DNA of 64,000 bases from Turnera subulata (Eukaryota; Streptophyta; Magnoliopsida; Malpighiales; Passifloraceae), in assembly GCA_028386065.3 (NCBI GenBank), contig JAKUCV010007390.1:5088-69087 (forward strand), read 5' to 3'. The notes beneath the pieces are model-generated. The model had not been told where the DNA came from, ran no database searches, and saw only the letters and a program-made list of their open reading frames with translations. A program made the translations under genes and the position numbers. This document shows positions 34,683-48,518 of the stretch, piece by piece. How positions within the stretch are numbered: the first letter of the stretch is position 1; the number at the start of each line of letters is the position of its first letter.

Positions 34683-36143
34683 TTAGCTTTGGGGATGGTG
34701 AACATGAGTAGTAGGGTTTTGGATTAATGGGAAGTGATGATTTTGCATGGGAAAGGAGTGGTGGTGGTGGTAGTTAACTAGTGGTAAAGAAGAGAAAGCA
34801 ATATTGTTTGTTGGTGGTGGGCAATTCAGTGATGGGTCAAGCTTGTGGCCTAGGTTTTCTAGTGCCTTGACTTGTGACCTTAAGAACTTGAGGTAGTTTG
34901 CAGCCTCATCAAGCATTGATGCTGTGTCCATCTTGCTCCCACCTGGGACCAGCCTCTGCAAAACCCTAATCCTCTCACTTATCCTCTCCCTCCTTTGCCT
35001 TGCTGCCACTGTCTGTGGATCGGTTGATATCCTAACATTCTTCCTCTTGGGCTTCTCCACCACTTCCAAGCCTAAATTTATAGGCCTGAAAACCGCGGCT
35101 CTGTAGATCATCTCCTTCATCTGCGCAATTGCTTCTGGATCAGGCTCTTCTTGGCAAGATGATACGGATGAGCTAGGCTGCTGAAAGCTGATATTTGATG
35201 TGCTGGGGCGCTTGTCCGATCTGGGTTTCTTTGGTTTTGGAGGATTCTCTTCAATGAGCCTGAAACCACCACCTTCTAATTTAGTAGAACAATCTGGTTG
35301 GAGGAGATCAAAGTAAGGATGTTTGCCATCAACTCTGAGCTCACTTTGATCATTGCTTCTCTTGGTAGAAGCAGGATTTGCCTGAGAACATTTCCTGTAG
35401 TTTCCATACTGATCTGACGAAGTCTGCGAGATAGTTTCCTCAAGCTCACTCGCTGGACAATGTAACTCCTTGTTCCTTGCACTGCAAGTATTGTTCTCGG
35501 ACTCTCCAGATGAAACTGCAGCGCTAGCAGCACCAAGATTCCACAGGCTTCTGCAATCAGAGAAAATCATGGAAATCCCATCATCTTCAACTGATGTGTC
35601 AGTGTTGCTATTAGTTGCCGACAGCAGGCAATCCAGGGATTCCAAAGAACCGCCAGTTGAAACACCAGCTGCCTCCTTGCCACTTGGTAAGCCGCCATTG
35701 ATGATTGTTGATTGCTCGTTCATGCCAAAATCGGTCATGGAATTAGGAGTTGAAGAGTAAGGCTTATTGATCAAAGTTGAGGAGGAGTATAATTCTCTAC
35801 TGGAAGAAGCTCCCCAGGTTGTTCCAGCACCAGATTTTGCAATCATTTCATTAGCCACCAACCTTGCTGCCTCTAACTGATGCTGCATATAGATTTCATG
35901 AAATTTGAGTGATCAGAATCAGGAAACTAGCAAGCCTATAGCTCCATGAGTCATTAGTTTTGAACTTACTCTGGCAGAACCTGAGTTCAACTGTAATGAA
36001 GTTTGAGCCTTTTGGAGCTCTTGAAGGTTTATGTGGCTGAAGATATCTTCCGGTAGATCCAAACTCTCATGTTGTTGATTGTTCCAGAAGGATGTTGTTG
36101 TGTTAGTAAGAACTTGCGCGTCATCCCATCCCAAAGCATCCAT
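34683..36143 (-). CDS. BHLH87: bHLH transcription factor, bHLH87-like
   Basis: A nuclear DNA-binding regulator of the plant bHLH group that also contains HECATE and INDEHISCENT proteins. Two exons on the minus strand: 36143-35970 and 35882-34683 (1374 nt, 457 residues), phase 0, donor GTAAGT. The ATG at 36143 is chosen because MDALGWDD follows it; a longer frame upstream has only a TTG. The C-terminal third holds a conserved run [21 protein letters not shown], then [20 protein letters not shown] (basic region), [15 protein letters not shown] (helix 1), a [11 protein letters not shown] loop/helix boundary and [14 protein letters not shown] (helix 2). The basic region has Gln-Ala-Arg instead of the His-Glu-Arg of E-box binders, as usual in this group, so canonical E-box binding is not expected. 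The N-terminal 300 residues are Ser-rich and low-complexity. The tail is His-rich (YHHHHS, NHHFP). Confidence 0.92.
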
Positions 36144-36149
36144 TGATCC

Positions 36150-36900
36150 AAGCTTAACCAAAAGAAATTTTTGTGCCAGTAAACCTGCAGAAACAGGATA
36201 TATATATATATAACAAGAAAATTAAAGAAAAGCATATAGATGTATAGTATGCATGTATATACAGTCCTTTAAAACTACTGCATACTAAAGCTCCTTTAAG
36301 GGTATATAGAACATACCAATTCAAGATCTAGCTAGCAGCCAGCTGCCACACCCCTAAAGTTAGAATGCAAAAGGAGCCAAAAGAAAAAATAGAACCAAAT
36401 TTGGGAACTGGCCTCAGCTTAATCTGTACTACTTATATGTACAATCTGGTACGTCTGCAATAATGCCTGCCCCTCTCTTTATCTCTGTATCCCGAAAACT
36501 GTGATCCTCTACAAAACAGGCATTGCTAACGTCAGTTTTGGCAACTAAAATTTGCCCACCAGTGTAATAAAGACAAACGCTACTTGAAGAAATTCAAGTT
36601 AATTAATGGTCCAATAAGTTATGCATTTAATGCATATGCATATATGAAGAAGCCTTCTCGATGATTTATTTAACTATAACAAGAAAAAAAAAAATGGCAT
36701 ACGTATGCGTAGAGGAAAAAGAACATACATGTGCTAGCTATGCAGTGAATGTTAGTAAAATATATATAGAGCTAGCTAGAGAAGGTTTTCTTCTACCTTG
36801 AACTACCTTGACCAAATGTTGATGCAGTGTATGTTATATGTGTTCTTGATGAAGGGTTTGCTTATATATAGATAAAGGAGCAAAAAGGGTTCAATTTTAT
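36150..36900 (-). promoter_or_regulatory. Leader and promoter region of bHLH87
   Basis: A TATATATA box lies at 36863-36870, correctly oriented on the minus strand. A good 3' splice site (TTTCTGCAG, near 36186) sits 40 bp upstream of the ATG, and a candidate donor (CAAG/GTAGAAG) lies near 36797. The 5' UTR may therefore contain an intron of ~600 bp. The positions are read from the sequence; function is inferred. Confidence 0.4.
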
Positions 36901-39900
36901 TGTGCTATGACCGATGCTAACAGTACTTTAACATGTAAAATATGAGGAAAAAGAGAAGCCCAATAAAATATATATAGTTGCAACAGTTGAAAGGAGATAT
37001 GTAATGGGGTTTGAAAAAGATAAGGCTTTTGGTCAGTTTGGTGGGAGATTTAAGAGTATATTTTTTGCAGATGGGGAGCATGAGATTTCAGAGAACCAAA
37101 TTCAATCTTCAACTGATTGAATTATTTAGAATTTCTTTCTTTTTATTTGGGTATTATTCTATCTTTAAGTGGGGAAAAGCTCTGACCTCCTTTTGGTCCT
37201 CATGCTCTTCCATGCGCACTGTAAAGTTCGAGTAAAAATTTGCAGCTGACAGTCATGAGCATCATTTACAGTGCCACTTTTTCTTACTAAAGCTTTTCGT
37301 TAATCATAGTTTTAATCATGACCAAAGTTACCATTACCACTTTCTGCTACCCCCCTTTTACTTCGTGAAAAAACTAAATAGCGACTTAAAGTGGACCTTT
37401 ACGGTGGTCCTATGCCTTTTGGCACCTCCTAAGGACTACCCGCCACACGAAGTGAAAACTTTTGACTAGACAGCTTGCCATATTGTTTATAAAGAATCTG
37501 ATTAAGTAGAACTACATTAACACTTAAGCCACAAGCTAAAGTTCATCATTTGATTTTGGTATATCGTAGTACCATGATCAAGTCTTGTATTACTAATATT
37601 TAAGCTTCGTTTCCTCCAATTCCTTGATCGAGAAGAAGTCATTGTAACCTGTTAAGGAGTAACCTTTCCTTCTAAGCTTTTGATGTACCAAGAACAGGGC
37701 ATGTGTGTTGGTTATTCTTTTTGTCTCACCAGCAAGCACTCAATTGAAATTAATGTCTTTTTTTCTGGAAAAAAATTCGGTGCTTCATTGGGGGATAGAG
37801 TTAATTGTATAGCAAAACGCATGTGATGAGACAGCACTAGTGAAGTTATGTATGTTCATTTGATTATGACTCACATTTATGATGCATCATGCATATCTTC
37901 TCAGCATTATTCAACCAAGTTTGCTTTTAGGAAGGAAAAGAAAAACATATTCAATTGAGTTTAATTTCCCTTTTCTCTTTTGATCGAACCACTTGAAGTG
38001 TAAGTTGGATACAATCATGTGGTCAGTGCCAAACTTTTGCAAATTGATTTAATATTGTGGAACAATACTGGAGATGATCAACTGAGAGGAGAGTACAAAC
38101 TGGAACGGTAGAAAAATAATATACTAAGGAACAAAACCTGAAAAGGATCTGCACGTACATTTCTGATCAGGATTGGCATTTTGAACATGAAACTGGTAGT
38201 GGGGAGATCAGGTTTTAGGACATAAAGATGTTGGTATATATTGGCAAAGCTATAAGTCAGTCACAGATCAGATGAGGTATAGCTCATGACACAAGTTGCT
38301 CATAGAATTTTGTCTTTCTTCACATCCTAGTTCCTTCCTTTTTGCTATATATGTTTTGCAAGTGATATAATAAAAAAGATAGTTGTACTTGAGATAAGAG
38401 GTACCTATCTATCTGCGCTCTGAGTAGCACTCACATGACGCCCATCATTACAGCTCAGTGAATGGGTTCCCATAGCATATTTCCTGATCTCTTTTTTTTT
38501 TCCTAAACATTCTCTTATCTTCAATTCTCTAACTCTCATATTGATCATCTCCAGTACTGACGCTTTATATATGATGGTCAGTGGAACCTATAAGATTGCT
38601 TTGATTCCTCATTAATTTTGTGCAATGCTTTTGTACTCTTAATTTGTGTTTCTTGCCTAGATAGAAATTGTTGATTACAAGCAATATATATTTGCAATGC
38701 ACTGTGCGCCGTTCTTTTGTTTGAAGTTGAAAACTAAAATCATGCCAAACATTGAAGGTCAACTTCTGATTATTACCATGCACACCTCAGTATCAATCCT
38801 CTTCCTGTCCAACATATGCTCACTGATACAAATGAAAGAGGGGACATTATAACATATTTTTTTATATGCAACAATTATATATATTTCTCGTAATAACATA
38901 TATAATTACCTCTCCACTAACACTTACTTTATGAAAGAAATAAAAAACAGCCTTGATGCTCTAATAATTTCCAATTGCACCATCAATGCATGTCATGCTG
39001 GATCATATATGACTAACTAGTATATCTCCTGCCCCTCATCAACATCTATCAAAGTCAACGTCATATCTTTGGTGTAACCAGATAATCTGCGTTTCCGGAC
39101 AATTTTTATATTTTCCATGCATAAATTGCATACCAAAAAAATGTTAAAAATGATGTAATTTCACATTTATTATGAGTGATCATACGATCCATACATAATA
39201 AGTTGCAAGTATAAACAATTTGACTATTTGACTCACACATTGTGAGAATGCTCCACATCCAAAATTCCAACGGGTATACTAATATTGCTTGTAACGTAGT
39301 GATAATTGTTAGCTGGAAATTTGAATAGTATATAGAATTCCAATGCATAAAATAAATCCAACCAATTTAATATTAATAACGATGAAAAAAAAATTGGATG
39401 TGAATGTTGAAAGAAAAAGAAAAAGGACAAAGGAAAATCAATTATGGGAACCTAGAAATATGCATGCACTAGCCATCAACACATCTGAACCGTTGATCAA
39501 TGATCCTTTGGTTTCAAAACCGTGGTCCAACCACATACAAATGTCAAAATCTTCAATTAATGCCCATGTTGGCCTCTTCCCGCGTTATTTTCCCAGTCCC
39601 CCATTAACAGAATCCCGAGCCGACGGCTCGTTTCGGCTCGGCTCGACCCCGGCTCCGGCTCCGGCTCCACCACAAAAAGCCATAGAAAAATGGTTTGCGT
39701 TCGTGTGTGGTGGTCCCCATCTTAAACTACCCAGGAGGCCCCACAGCCTCTCCCCGCCCCCCGCCTCAAAGCCGTGCGTTCTATTATTGTTACAAGCTCA
39801 CACGTGAACTCAACGCTCTCATGCGCACGTGGCGGTGTCTGATTGGGCGGTCACCTGTGGCGATAGCCGTCTTCCACATGGGGTGCGAAATCAAAACAGT

Positions 39901-41867
39901 ATTGGGTGGGAGAGCTGGAAAAATGGGACCAGAAGCATCAAGGCATCAATCCAATCTACCCTCTTCTTTGATTGGAGATTTCTGGTTCTTTTCTTTTATT
40001 TGCCTTCTTAATTTAGGTAGACTTGCGAAGAAGAACATTATCTTGTATGATTCTTAATCAGGGGTCTATATCATTCCTTGATTTGCATTTTGATTTTATC
40101 CTTGATTTTGATTTCCTCTTCTTTGTCCTTTTTTTCTCCTCTTAATTTTCTCGAACAAACTTATTGAGATTATGATGTGATTGCATAATTGCTTTGTACT
40201 ATGCCACCATTGTCATTCTCAAATTATTTTGCACAACGAGTTAAAAAAAATATTGGGAACTGCCTAAACATGTTGTCTCTTCTTTTTTTTTTTTTCTTAT
40301 TTGCATTATACCCAGAAAAAGAAAGATAGTATCCAAATCTCTAGGAAATCTTTTCCAACTAAAATCTCCACAAGATGATGACTCAAATAAGTCTAATATA
40401 GACTATATGGTATTGAAAAAAGTTATTATACTCACTTGCCATTCGGTAGTATGCCCATTAGTAATATCATATCATACCCAATGGAAGGTTTCATCTTGTT
40501 GTTTTTTGGAAAATAATTTTTTATTTTTTATTTTAAGAATTTCTATAGATAATGAATGATAATGAAATTACGAGCGAGCATGCCAGGTGGTACACCGTGA
40601 GTACCATAGAATTTGTCTTTGGTATTGAGTGAAAAATAAACAAATTATTATTATTATTTGTAAGGAAAATAAAGCACACTATCATGCATAATTTATTCTT
40701 CCATTAGCCCCTTTTTTCTCTGGATTTTTTTCTCAAGTCACCAATGTAAAGGGGAAAAAACAAGGTAAAATATTCGTGTACATTAGAATCCTTTGCCTTT
40801 GGTGGTCCGTGAGGGAGGAGGCAAGGATGGCCCATAAATACTAAATCGAACCTTAAATTGAAGAAATCAATGCCCCGAAGTAAACGGGGTCGGCTAGTAA
40901 GGATCAGCCCAACCCCACAACATGGGCCCAATGCCAACCACACAGTGTTTTCTCCATGTTCGGAGTTTAAAAGGATTTTTTTGATCAATCCTAGACTGTC
41001 TTTTTTTCTATAAATGGTAATGATCTCAACGGCATGTCGGCAGAGAAGAAGATCAAGATAAGGAGGAATATTGTATTGTATTGTATGTGACTTTTGTTGT
41101 GACCATTTAACGTTACTACTTACCGGTGGTACCACTGCCGGGGAAGTTTCCGGTGACTACGACTTGTCGGAGTAGATGAATTATAAATGTCCATAGCCAT
41201 TAATTATATTAGTGGCGACTAGGTTTGCAAATTTATACAAGTACAATGCATGAATAAGTTACTTGTCGAATTCCATGGCCTTTAAAATCAACAACCCAGA
41301 AACAGTCAATTGCCCATGGGAAGGGATAGTGGGGGGCCTTATGCCTTTGAATTGAAGGGTCACTTTCCCTTTGCAATTTCTAGAACTAAGGTGTGTTTAT
41401 TCTCCTCCAAGCTGGCTTGGCCTTGTTCATAATAACGACAATCGAGTTTATGAGAGACCCCAGGGCCATTCAATCACATATGTCCAATCTTGATTGGTAC
41501 CAAACTATTGTACAATATTGAAAAACAAAAAAAAGATGAGGAAAAAAAATGTATCTACTATCTTTATAGGAATGACATTTTGATTTGACCCTTATATTAG
41601 GACCATCACTCGCTCTGCATTCTTTTTAATTAAGCTGCCTCATCTAGTCACAGAATTAACTTTTCTAATTTGGGTTATGGATTTGCTAATTTGTATGTTT
41701 TCTGCACCAATATTGATCTTTTTTGTGGATTAATGGATTGCTAAGTACTTAATTGCATATTTGGTGCACCTATGTTGATGATCTTTTAGACAAACAAACA
41801 ACAGGAGTTGGAAATTAACTGGCGTTTGGGTGAACTAGCTATCTTAGGTTGTTTTAAAATAATTTTC
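36901..41867. other. Long intergenic region, no protein gene seen
   Basis: About 5 kb of AT-rich DNA. Frames here are short and match nothing known. Exceptions are a GC-richer patch at 39590-39950 with a 6-bp tandem (GGCTCC x3, 39651-39668) and two G-boxes. The patch looks like a promoter or leader, but no coding sequence follows it on either strand within 2 kb. A possible repeat fragment with 'gggtcggctagtaaggatcagcc' lies near 40870-40930. Confidence 0.5.
39801..39831. promoter_or_regulatory. Paired G-boxes in an orphan GC-rich patch
   Basis: CACGTG occurs at 39801-39806 and 39826-39831, 25 bp apart. G-boxes bind bZIP and bHLH factors such as HY5 and PIFs. No gene start is seen next to them, so they may belong to a non-coding transcript, a lost gene or chance. 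Confidence 0.4.
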
Positions 41868-44800
41868 TTAAATTCGACCCCTCAACATTGCTTCTGCCTT
41901 CTTCACTTGCGTAATTGGTCCTATGATGAACACCTACAACAGAAAACACAAAATCGGTTAAAGATTGTATCAGCCATGAAGAATGGTTTTGGCCAAGATC
42001 TATGCCACCTCAAAAAATGCATGAACAAGAAGAGCAATAAAGAATGGATTGATGCAGATTTTTCCCAGGTGAAGTTTATAAGCTAAACCTTATCAGGTGG
42101 TCCTCTCTCGCCTCCTATCAAAATTTCAGCACTGTAAGGTGAACGACACAAGTCATGGAAAAAATTACTTAAAATGTATATCAGCTTCTCTTCTAAAAGA
42201 GAAAAGAAAAAAAAAAAGGTTGTGGAGGGCTGACTTGCAGGCTTGCTTGATTGCCAAGATAGTGATGCCTTTTCTGCCAATGATGCGTCCCATTTTTCCA
42301 GGAGGAACATTAACCACTGACAAAATCTCTTCTTCAGGAGCTCCCCCTTCTGCAAAGAAATAATCTACACAAACATGAATGTATAACTTAGTATTTCTCC
42401 AATATCTTTCATTGAAGTCCGCTCCAATTTTTTTCATAAATTTGGGCTTAAATTTTAGTTGTTGTCAGATATAATTTGTGTTCATGATTATTCATTGACC
42501 CCTTTCTGTTTTCCCTTCCAGGACAATAACCAAGCTAAAGTGATACAAGCTCAGCTTGGCATTTGGGCCTAAAATCCTGAGCCTAGTTTCCACCAAACAA
42601 GCCCTGATACTTCTGTTTGAGCCATAAACTTTGCAAAGGCTAATAGTTTTTTCGCATCAAAAAAAAAAAAGGCTAATAGTTTATTCCTTTACCTTGGATT
42701 ATTAATCTTCATGGGAGGCTTACACTGGCTTATTAGACTGCTAAGATGCCCTCAAATCACCCCAAGACCCACAACCATGATTAAATTTTAAAACCAGGCC
42801 ATTATATAATCGTAGCATTATCGTTCAGAAATAATATAGCTAGAAAAGGCCAACTGAAAATCAGGAAAATATCTTATTAACTATTATAATGAGAGGGAAA
42901 TCAAAGACCTGGAAGTGGGGGAATATATGGCCAATCCGCTTGTTCATTGTTGTTGACACAGAAACATCGACAGTGCAAGGTACCACGAACAGCAAGTTGC
43001 CATAAGGATTGGTCACTGAGCTTCTCCATCATCTTGTGGCAAATATAAGGAAGAAATCGAACATCGTCTGCAGCAGCTCGTACCATGAGTTCAGACAAGG
43101 GCCTGTATGTCCACAACTTTGGATCCTAAAGAGGAAATCACAAGTTAAGAAAGCAAACCAAGCTAGAATAATAAAAGAAGTACCATATACACAAAATTTT
43201 GTAGCAAATGTAAGCTAAAAGACAAATGCTACCAAAGAACATTTGAATATGTAACAAATACGTGATGAATCTCAATAAATTCTGCTTCCATTGTGAGAAT
43301 TACAGCAAAAACATGCAACAACTGCGGCTAAGGAAAAACATAAAAGAATGTCACAACTGACCTGGCTCAGAAGGTCTCGAACCTCTTTCTTCTCCACATA
43401 TGATATACCTGCATTTCCATTCCGTTTAGATTGAGTACTAAGACAATAAACCCACATGCATGTATTAAAAACAGCAGTTCCCTCTTAATAACGAAACTAT
43501 TCCTGAATTTAAAAGAGCAAAGGTCTTCCAAAGAAGAAATGCAACAAACAAAATAGTGGGAACTGATTGTATGTATGTCTACCACAATAGCGAGGGTCTG
43601 CAAGGAGGCCAACAAAAGAAATATTGTCCTCCGGTGATCTCTGTCGTCCCTGCTGTTCTTCTATCAGATAATATGCTATCTGTACAGATGTAAAAAACGA
43701 AATTTCAACACAGTATTATACTCCAATTTGCCATCTATAATACATTTACTTTATGATCATAGAACAGTAACCTTTAAGCAATGAAAGTTTTTAAGCTTAG
43801 AAGCATAAAGGAGGTCAGGGCACACAAAGTGCAAGATGTTAATCCTAGGAAGCTTTTGCACACTTTGCAAATCCTAGGACTTAGAAGAGCGAGAAGCATG
43901 AATTTAATTTCATTTTCCTCTATTCCTCATTAATTGTATTGCGAGGGTTGGCTTCCTGATAAGCCACTAATAAGGTATAGAAAACTTGAAAAGAGTTTGA
44001 TGGACTGGTGGAAACTAATTGGACAAAGAGACAATAGAATCTGGGTATACTTTCCTTAAAATTCTATACAAGCAGGCAGGTGCAGTAGAATCAAGTGACT
44101 TTATTGACTGACCAGTCAAAGATCAAGAACAATCGAATGTTTTCTCACTGTGCATACCTGAGTATCCACAACGTTGTGCAACTTGATACCAAACTGAAAA
44201 TACAATGCCTGCAGAAAGGAAAAAATTTAAAGGATAAACAGACATATTGCAGATGTTCAAGAAGAAAATATGTGATTAACCACGATTTTTAGACCTCACT
44301 ATCACGTTTGCAGTCATGAATGACTTTGGTTATGAAACTAGACTCAAGCGCAGGCTTACAGGCTGCCATTAGTTCCTCCCCTCCATGAATGAAATCAACC
44401 AAATATATGGCGTCTGAAAATGCAAGCTGCCCAAACCAGATAAATGGATTTTTACATCAGCAGAGTATTAAACTAGTGATCAATGAGCAAGATAAAGCAT
44501 AGTTGGAAAAACAACACTTCAAAAGGCAGAGAAGTGAATGACCTTGCTGTCGTGTTAGTGATTTGAGAATTGATTATTACCTGCATAATGCAGAGGTTTC
44601 CATAACGAGAGAGCTCAACTCCTTCACAATCAAATCCAACAACTAATTGCCTCTCAAAAGTAGGGAACAGAAATTCCTTTGGTAGTTGAGATTCATGAGT
44701 CACGACGTGAATCGGAACCGGAGATAGAAGAGCTTCCTGATCTTCGTTTCCAACACCTGGAAAATTATGCACAACAGTTGAAGGAAATCAAATGCGGCTT

Positions 44801-45316
44801 AAAAACTGGCCACTATCAGTCCAAAAAGTAAAATGTTACAATTAAGTATCATAAAGCACTTGGAGGAAAAGAATGCAAGCGATCAAGGAGATGAATTAAA
44901 CCCTCAATGTAGATTATCATAATCAAACGGAATCCTTTGAACCTGCCTTCAAAAACGAATGCGCAGCAAATATCAAACACTATGTGAAACTCATAAGTCT
45001 AAGAACCATGTGAAGATCAAACCTCACTGAAAGAAAATGTCAAAATGATCCAACAAAGAATCCTTGTTATCTGGAAGCAATGATCAGCTAAACCCACCAA
45101 CGAATGCAATTGAACGCAACAGCCATAGTATCTCTAAATTCCACCAATAAAGCAAATTTTACTGGAAAAAATTATGCTAGCAAAACAACCCATGATATCC
45201 GAGACTCCAACAACCAATTATTGAAGCAAAACTCACTAGAAGTGACAGAAATACAGACGCAGATGAATTAGTTTACCTGAGCCAGTAGGCAAAGGAATGT
45301 ATGTGTGATATGGCAT
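41868..45316 (-). CDS. 3'-5' exonuclease (DEDD) plus KH-domain protein
   Basis: Ten exons on the minus strand: 45316-45277, 44756-44581, 44426-44295, 44208-44158, 43679-43583, 43408-43362, 43125-42909, 42349-42235, 42131-42089, 41933-41868 (984 nt, 327 residues). Residues ~45-220 form a DEDD-family 3'-5' exonuclease fold: LVVGFDCEGVELS gives the first Asp/Glu pair (motif I), KVIHDCKRDSEAL the motif II Asp, and a region including DPKLWTYRPLSELMVRAAADD follows. Residues ~245-327 are a KH RNA-binding domain (VPPGKMGRIIGRKGITILAI with GRKG as the GXXG loop; AEILIGGERGPPDK; VFIIGPITQVKKAEAML). Start at 45316 (MPYHTYIPLPTGS) is the first in-frame ATG and splices in phase to GVGNEDQEALL. The last two exons are only 43 and 66 nt. 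The combination resembles Arabidopsis At2g25910 and animal Egalitarian/EXD-type proteins; an RNA-processing role is inferred. Confidence 0.9.
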
Positions 45317-47473
45317 GCCTTCAAAGCTCAAAGCTTGAAGACCAAACAAAATCCTTGACTGTGTTTTCCACATGCAAATAACTTTATATAGAAAAATGCG
45401 TGCACATAATTATTAAGAAAGCAGAATCAGCTAACAAAAAGAGTAGCAGAAAATGCATGCTATATATTGATTGATTTCTCGTTATATCAATGTGTTCAAT
45501 ATGTTCTTTGAATGCAGATATTGGGTGATATAAAGAAAGATGATTTTTTAAATATCACTGTAAGCGCCCGCTGGGCCCGGTGGTTTGTCCTGGCCCTGAA
45601 TGTTGAGCTCTGAGACATAAAGAAAGTTGATACTCTTATAAACAAGTACGAGTACATGCACTCAATGTGACTTTCTGTTCTTCTTCTTGTACCTTTTTGG
45701 ACCAGCCTCCTTATGTGTGATGTATTGTACACAACTAGTTTATACATGTACTACTATTTGTTTTAGGCAGCATTAAAATTGCAGCAGTACCCCAAAAGTG
45801 CATTTGTTTTTTGCTTTTTGCCCCACAAACTTTCCATTTCCATTTTCCAAGGAGCATCAGATTATGACAAGATTGGACATTGTGAGTTGTCATAACAAGT
45901 TCATGTATAGGTTTTGTTGCTGCGACTGTGATCCAATAGCCCAAGTAAGGATTTGTGTTTAATGAGTACACGGGGTACCTCGTCCCGTTGGCCATGCATT
46001 AACGCGCATTGATGTTTTTGCAGGATCGGTAGGCAAGAAGCTATTAATTAGTTTGCTAAAAAACGTAAAATTGGCCCATGATCAGTGCTTGCTTCCTAAA
46101 AAATGTTATGTAATGTGGTCAAAAACATTTGAAAAGGGCAAGTCCTACATTTCTATATTTGTAACGTTGGTGGTTCACAAGTCACAAAAGGGAATCAGGC
46201 CAACCTTGACCACAATACCTAATTTATGTTTAACTTTTTTGAGGTGCTATTGGTGGTAATCGGAACAGAAGCCCAATTTTACACCCCCTACATAATGGGT
46301 ATATTCTCTCTCTCTCTCTCTTTTTGGGTATTAGGTGAGATATATTGGGACACTAATGCCTAATCGTATCATTAATGCATGTCCCGAAGTGATGGTAAAA
46401 CAAAATAGCTTAACAACTTACTATTGCATCCCTTCCATTAAAGCCATACGCACGCCCAATTTTTAAAATGTGCTTAGCTTGTGTCTACACTACAGACCTT
46501 TAAAGTCTAGCCCACAAAGGAGGCTCTTTCTTTTTGTAAGAGTGAAGCCAGCCCATGATTGTTTGGGTTGTACATTCTTTGCCAATGGGCTTCTGCACCA
46601 AATCCCACAACCCAAAAGCCCACCCCCCAACCCAAATCTTGTGGGAGTAAGTTTGGTGACTGTTACTTTCTGGTTTGGCAGTTGTTCCCATTTTATTACC
46701 ACGTCTGAAATGCATACTGTTCTACAAATTTTTGTCCGGCTGCCTAATTTCGTTGATAATCACATCTGATTAAAGATAACAACAGGTAATCAAATAAGAC
46801 AAAAGAAACCAAACACTTGTCTTTGAAAGTGACAAAGCCAAATCTCATCAGGAGAAATCTTCCCCCACACGCGCCTAGACAAAAAAAGCTTAGCCCACTT
46901 CTTAGTCCCCTTGTCTGATTAGGCAGTGTAATAACAACGCTCCAAAAGAACCACTAATATCGTTTTATATTTTGGAGGGATTAAATATTTTTAACAATTA
47001 ATGATTAATGATTAATGAAGAAAGAAACACCCCCGAGGAAATGGGAACAGCTATTATTGGGTGAGCTGGATCCTTAACGGATTTTTGGTTAAGAGATCTG
47101 GAATGGGCAGATTTTGTGGGAGAAATAAAGGAACATGTGGTTTTAAGGCACGCTTTTTAGCTTTCTCCCCTAATTCCCTCACGTGTCAATTTAGACCTAG
47201 TCTTCAGTTTTTCACTGCCCTAAACCTCAATCAATCTTTGTGATTTTCAGGCACCACCATCCCCCTCACCTGGTACAAACAAAACCGTACGTTCCTGTAC
47301 CTCTACAAATCAAAATACGTACTAATTTTTTATGGTTTTCAACCATTGCAAAAATTTACATTGACCCTGTCAAATATCTAATCTATCTCTCTATCTATCT
47401 AACGGATTCAAAGTTAATATCTTGTGTGTGATTAGTAAAGTGTTAACCATTACGCCACGCCACGCCCCCCAAA

Positions 47474-47482
47474 AGATATTTT
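47474..47482 (-). promoter_or_regulatory. Evening-element-like site upstream of ELF3
   Basis: AGATATTTT on the plus strand is the reverse complement of AAAATATCT, the evening element bound by CCA1/LHY/RVE-type MYB factors. It lies ~1.85 kb before the ELF3 ATG. A 9-mer of this kind can occur by chance in AT-rich DNA, but its position before a clock gene is notable. Confidence 0.35.
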
Positions 47483-48494
47483 TTTGTATCTGGGTATAAT
47501 TACATCAAGGTTGACAAAATCTTTTACTCCCTAAAAGAACTTTAATTTTTATGAATGGACCCCTGTAGGATATTGGTAGCATAGCATGTGTTTAAAAATT
47601 GACCTAATCAAAATTCGTAAGAGGAAAGTATTAGTATGATAGTGTAAAAAGCAAGCAATGGGGGCCAAAAAGTAAGACAAAAGGCAAATCAGGAAAATTG
47701 TGTAAATAAATAAGACAACTTAAGCTTCCATTTGGATGGGGGGGTTAATGAATCAGATATGGTAATCAGACCAGATAATACAATAATGTAAAAATGCTAT
47801 AATGGATGGTCCACGTAACAGGGAGAGAATATCAGGTCGATATTGTGGGTCCCGCCCGAGAGATCCAAGTTGTGGAGAAATTATCGGGTGTACCGTGTAC
47901 GTAGACCACGCAGTCCAATGAGTGTAAATCTTTTAGGCCAACACAAGCTTTTTTCTCCTTCCTGCCATTTCTTCTTCTTTTTTCACCTCTTCCCCCTTTC
48001 CTTCTTCTTGTTTAATAATACCCAGAGAGTTTCTTTTGCTTTCATGGTTGGTTTCAGGTGATTGATCTGTGGTTTTTTAATGGAGGATATTATGAAAAGT
48101 TTGAGTACTGTAAAAAAATCCAAGGGTGAGGAAGGAAAAGTGAAGGGGTGTAAGAATCATGATCGGACAAAGTGAGTGGACAAGACAACAAAGGGGGTGT
48201 GTGGGGTCAATCTGCATTTTTGAGTTGTGGCAAGAGGTAATTGACCGGGTTATGTAGACTGTTGTAGAACTGGGGGCGGTAGATAAAATCTCTAGCAGAT
48301 GACATGTGGGTACTGGAAAAGTAACACTGGAAAAGGAAAGAGAGAGGGTGGGGGGGTCCGTCCTTTGTTTATGTAAGAAAAAGAGAGGATTGGGGCAAAT
48401 GTCTTTCCAGTTCTATCCACTTTTGGACCCACACAAAGTCCACAGCCTCGTCGCCATATCAGGATTTTCTTTTGCATTTGCTGTTGTGCAACAG

Positions 48495-48518
48495 ATCATC
48501 ATCATCATCATCATCATC
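48495..48518 (+). repeat. (ATC)8 microsatellite in the ELF3 upstream region
   Basis: Eight uninterrupted ATC units, 0.8 kb before the ELF3 ATG and possibly within its 5' leader. Confidence 0.85.
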
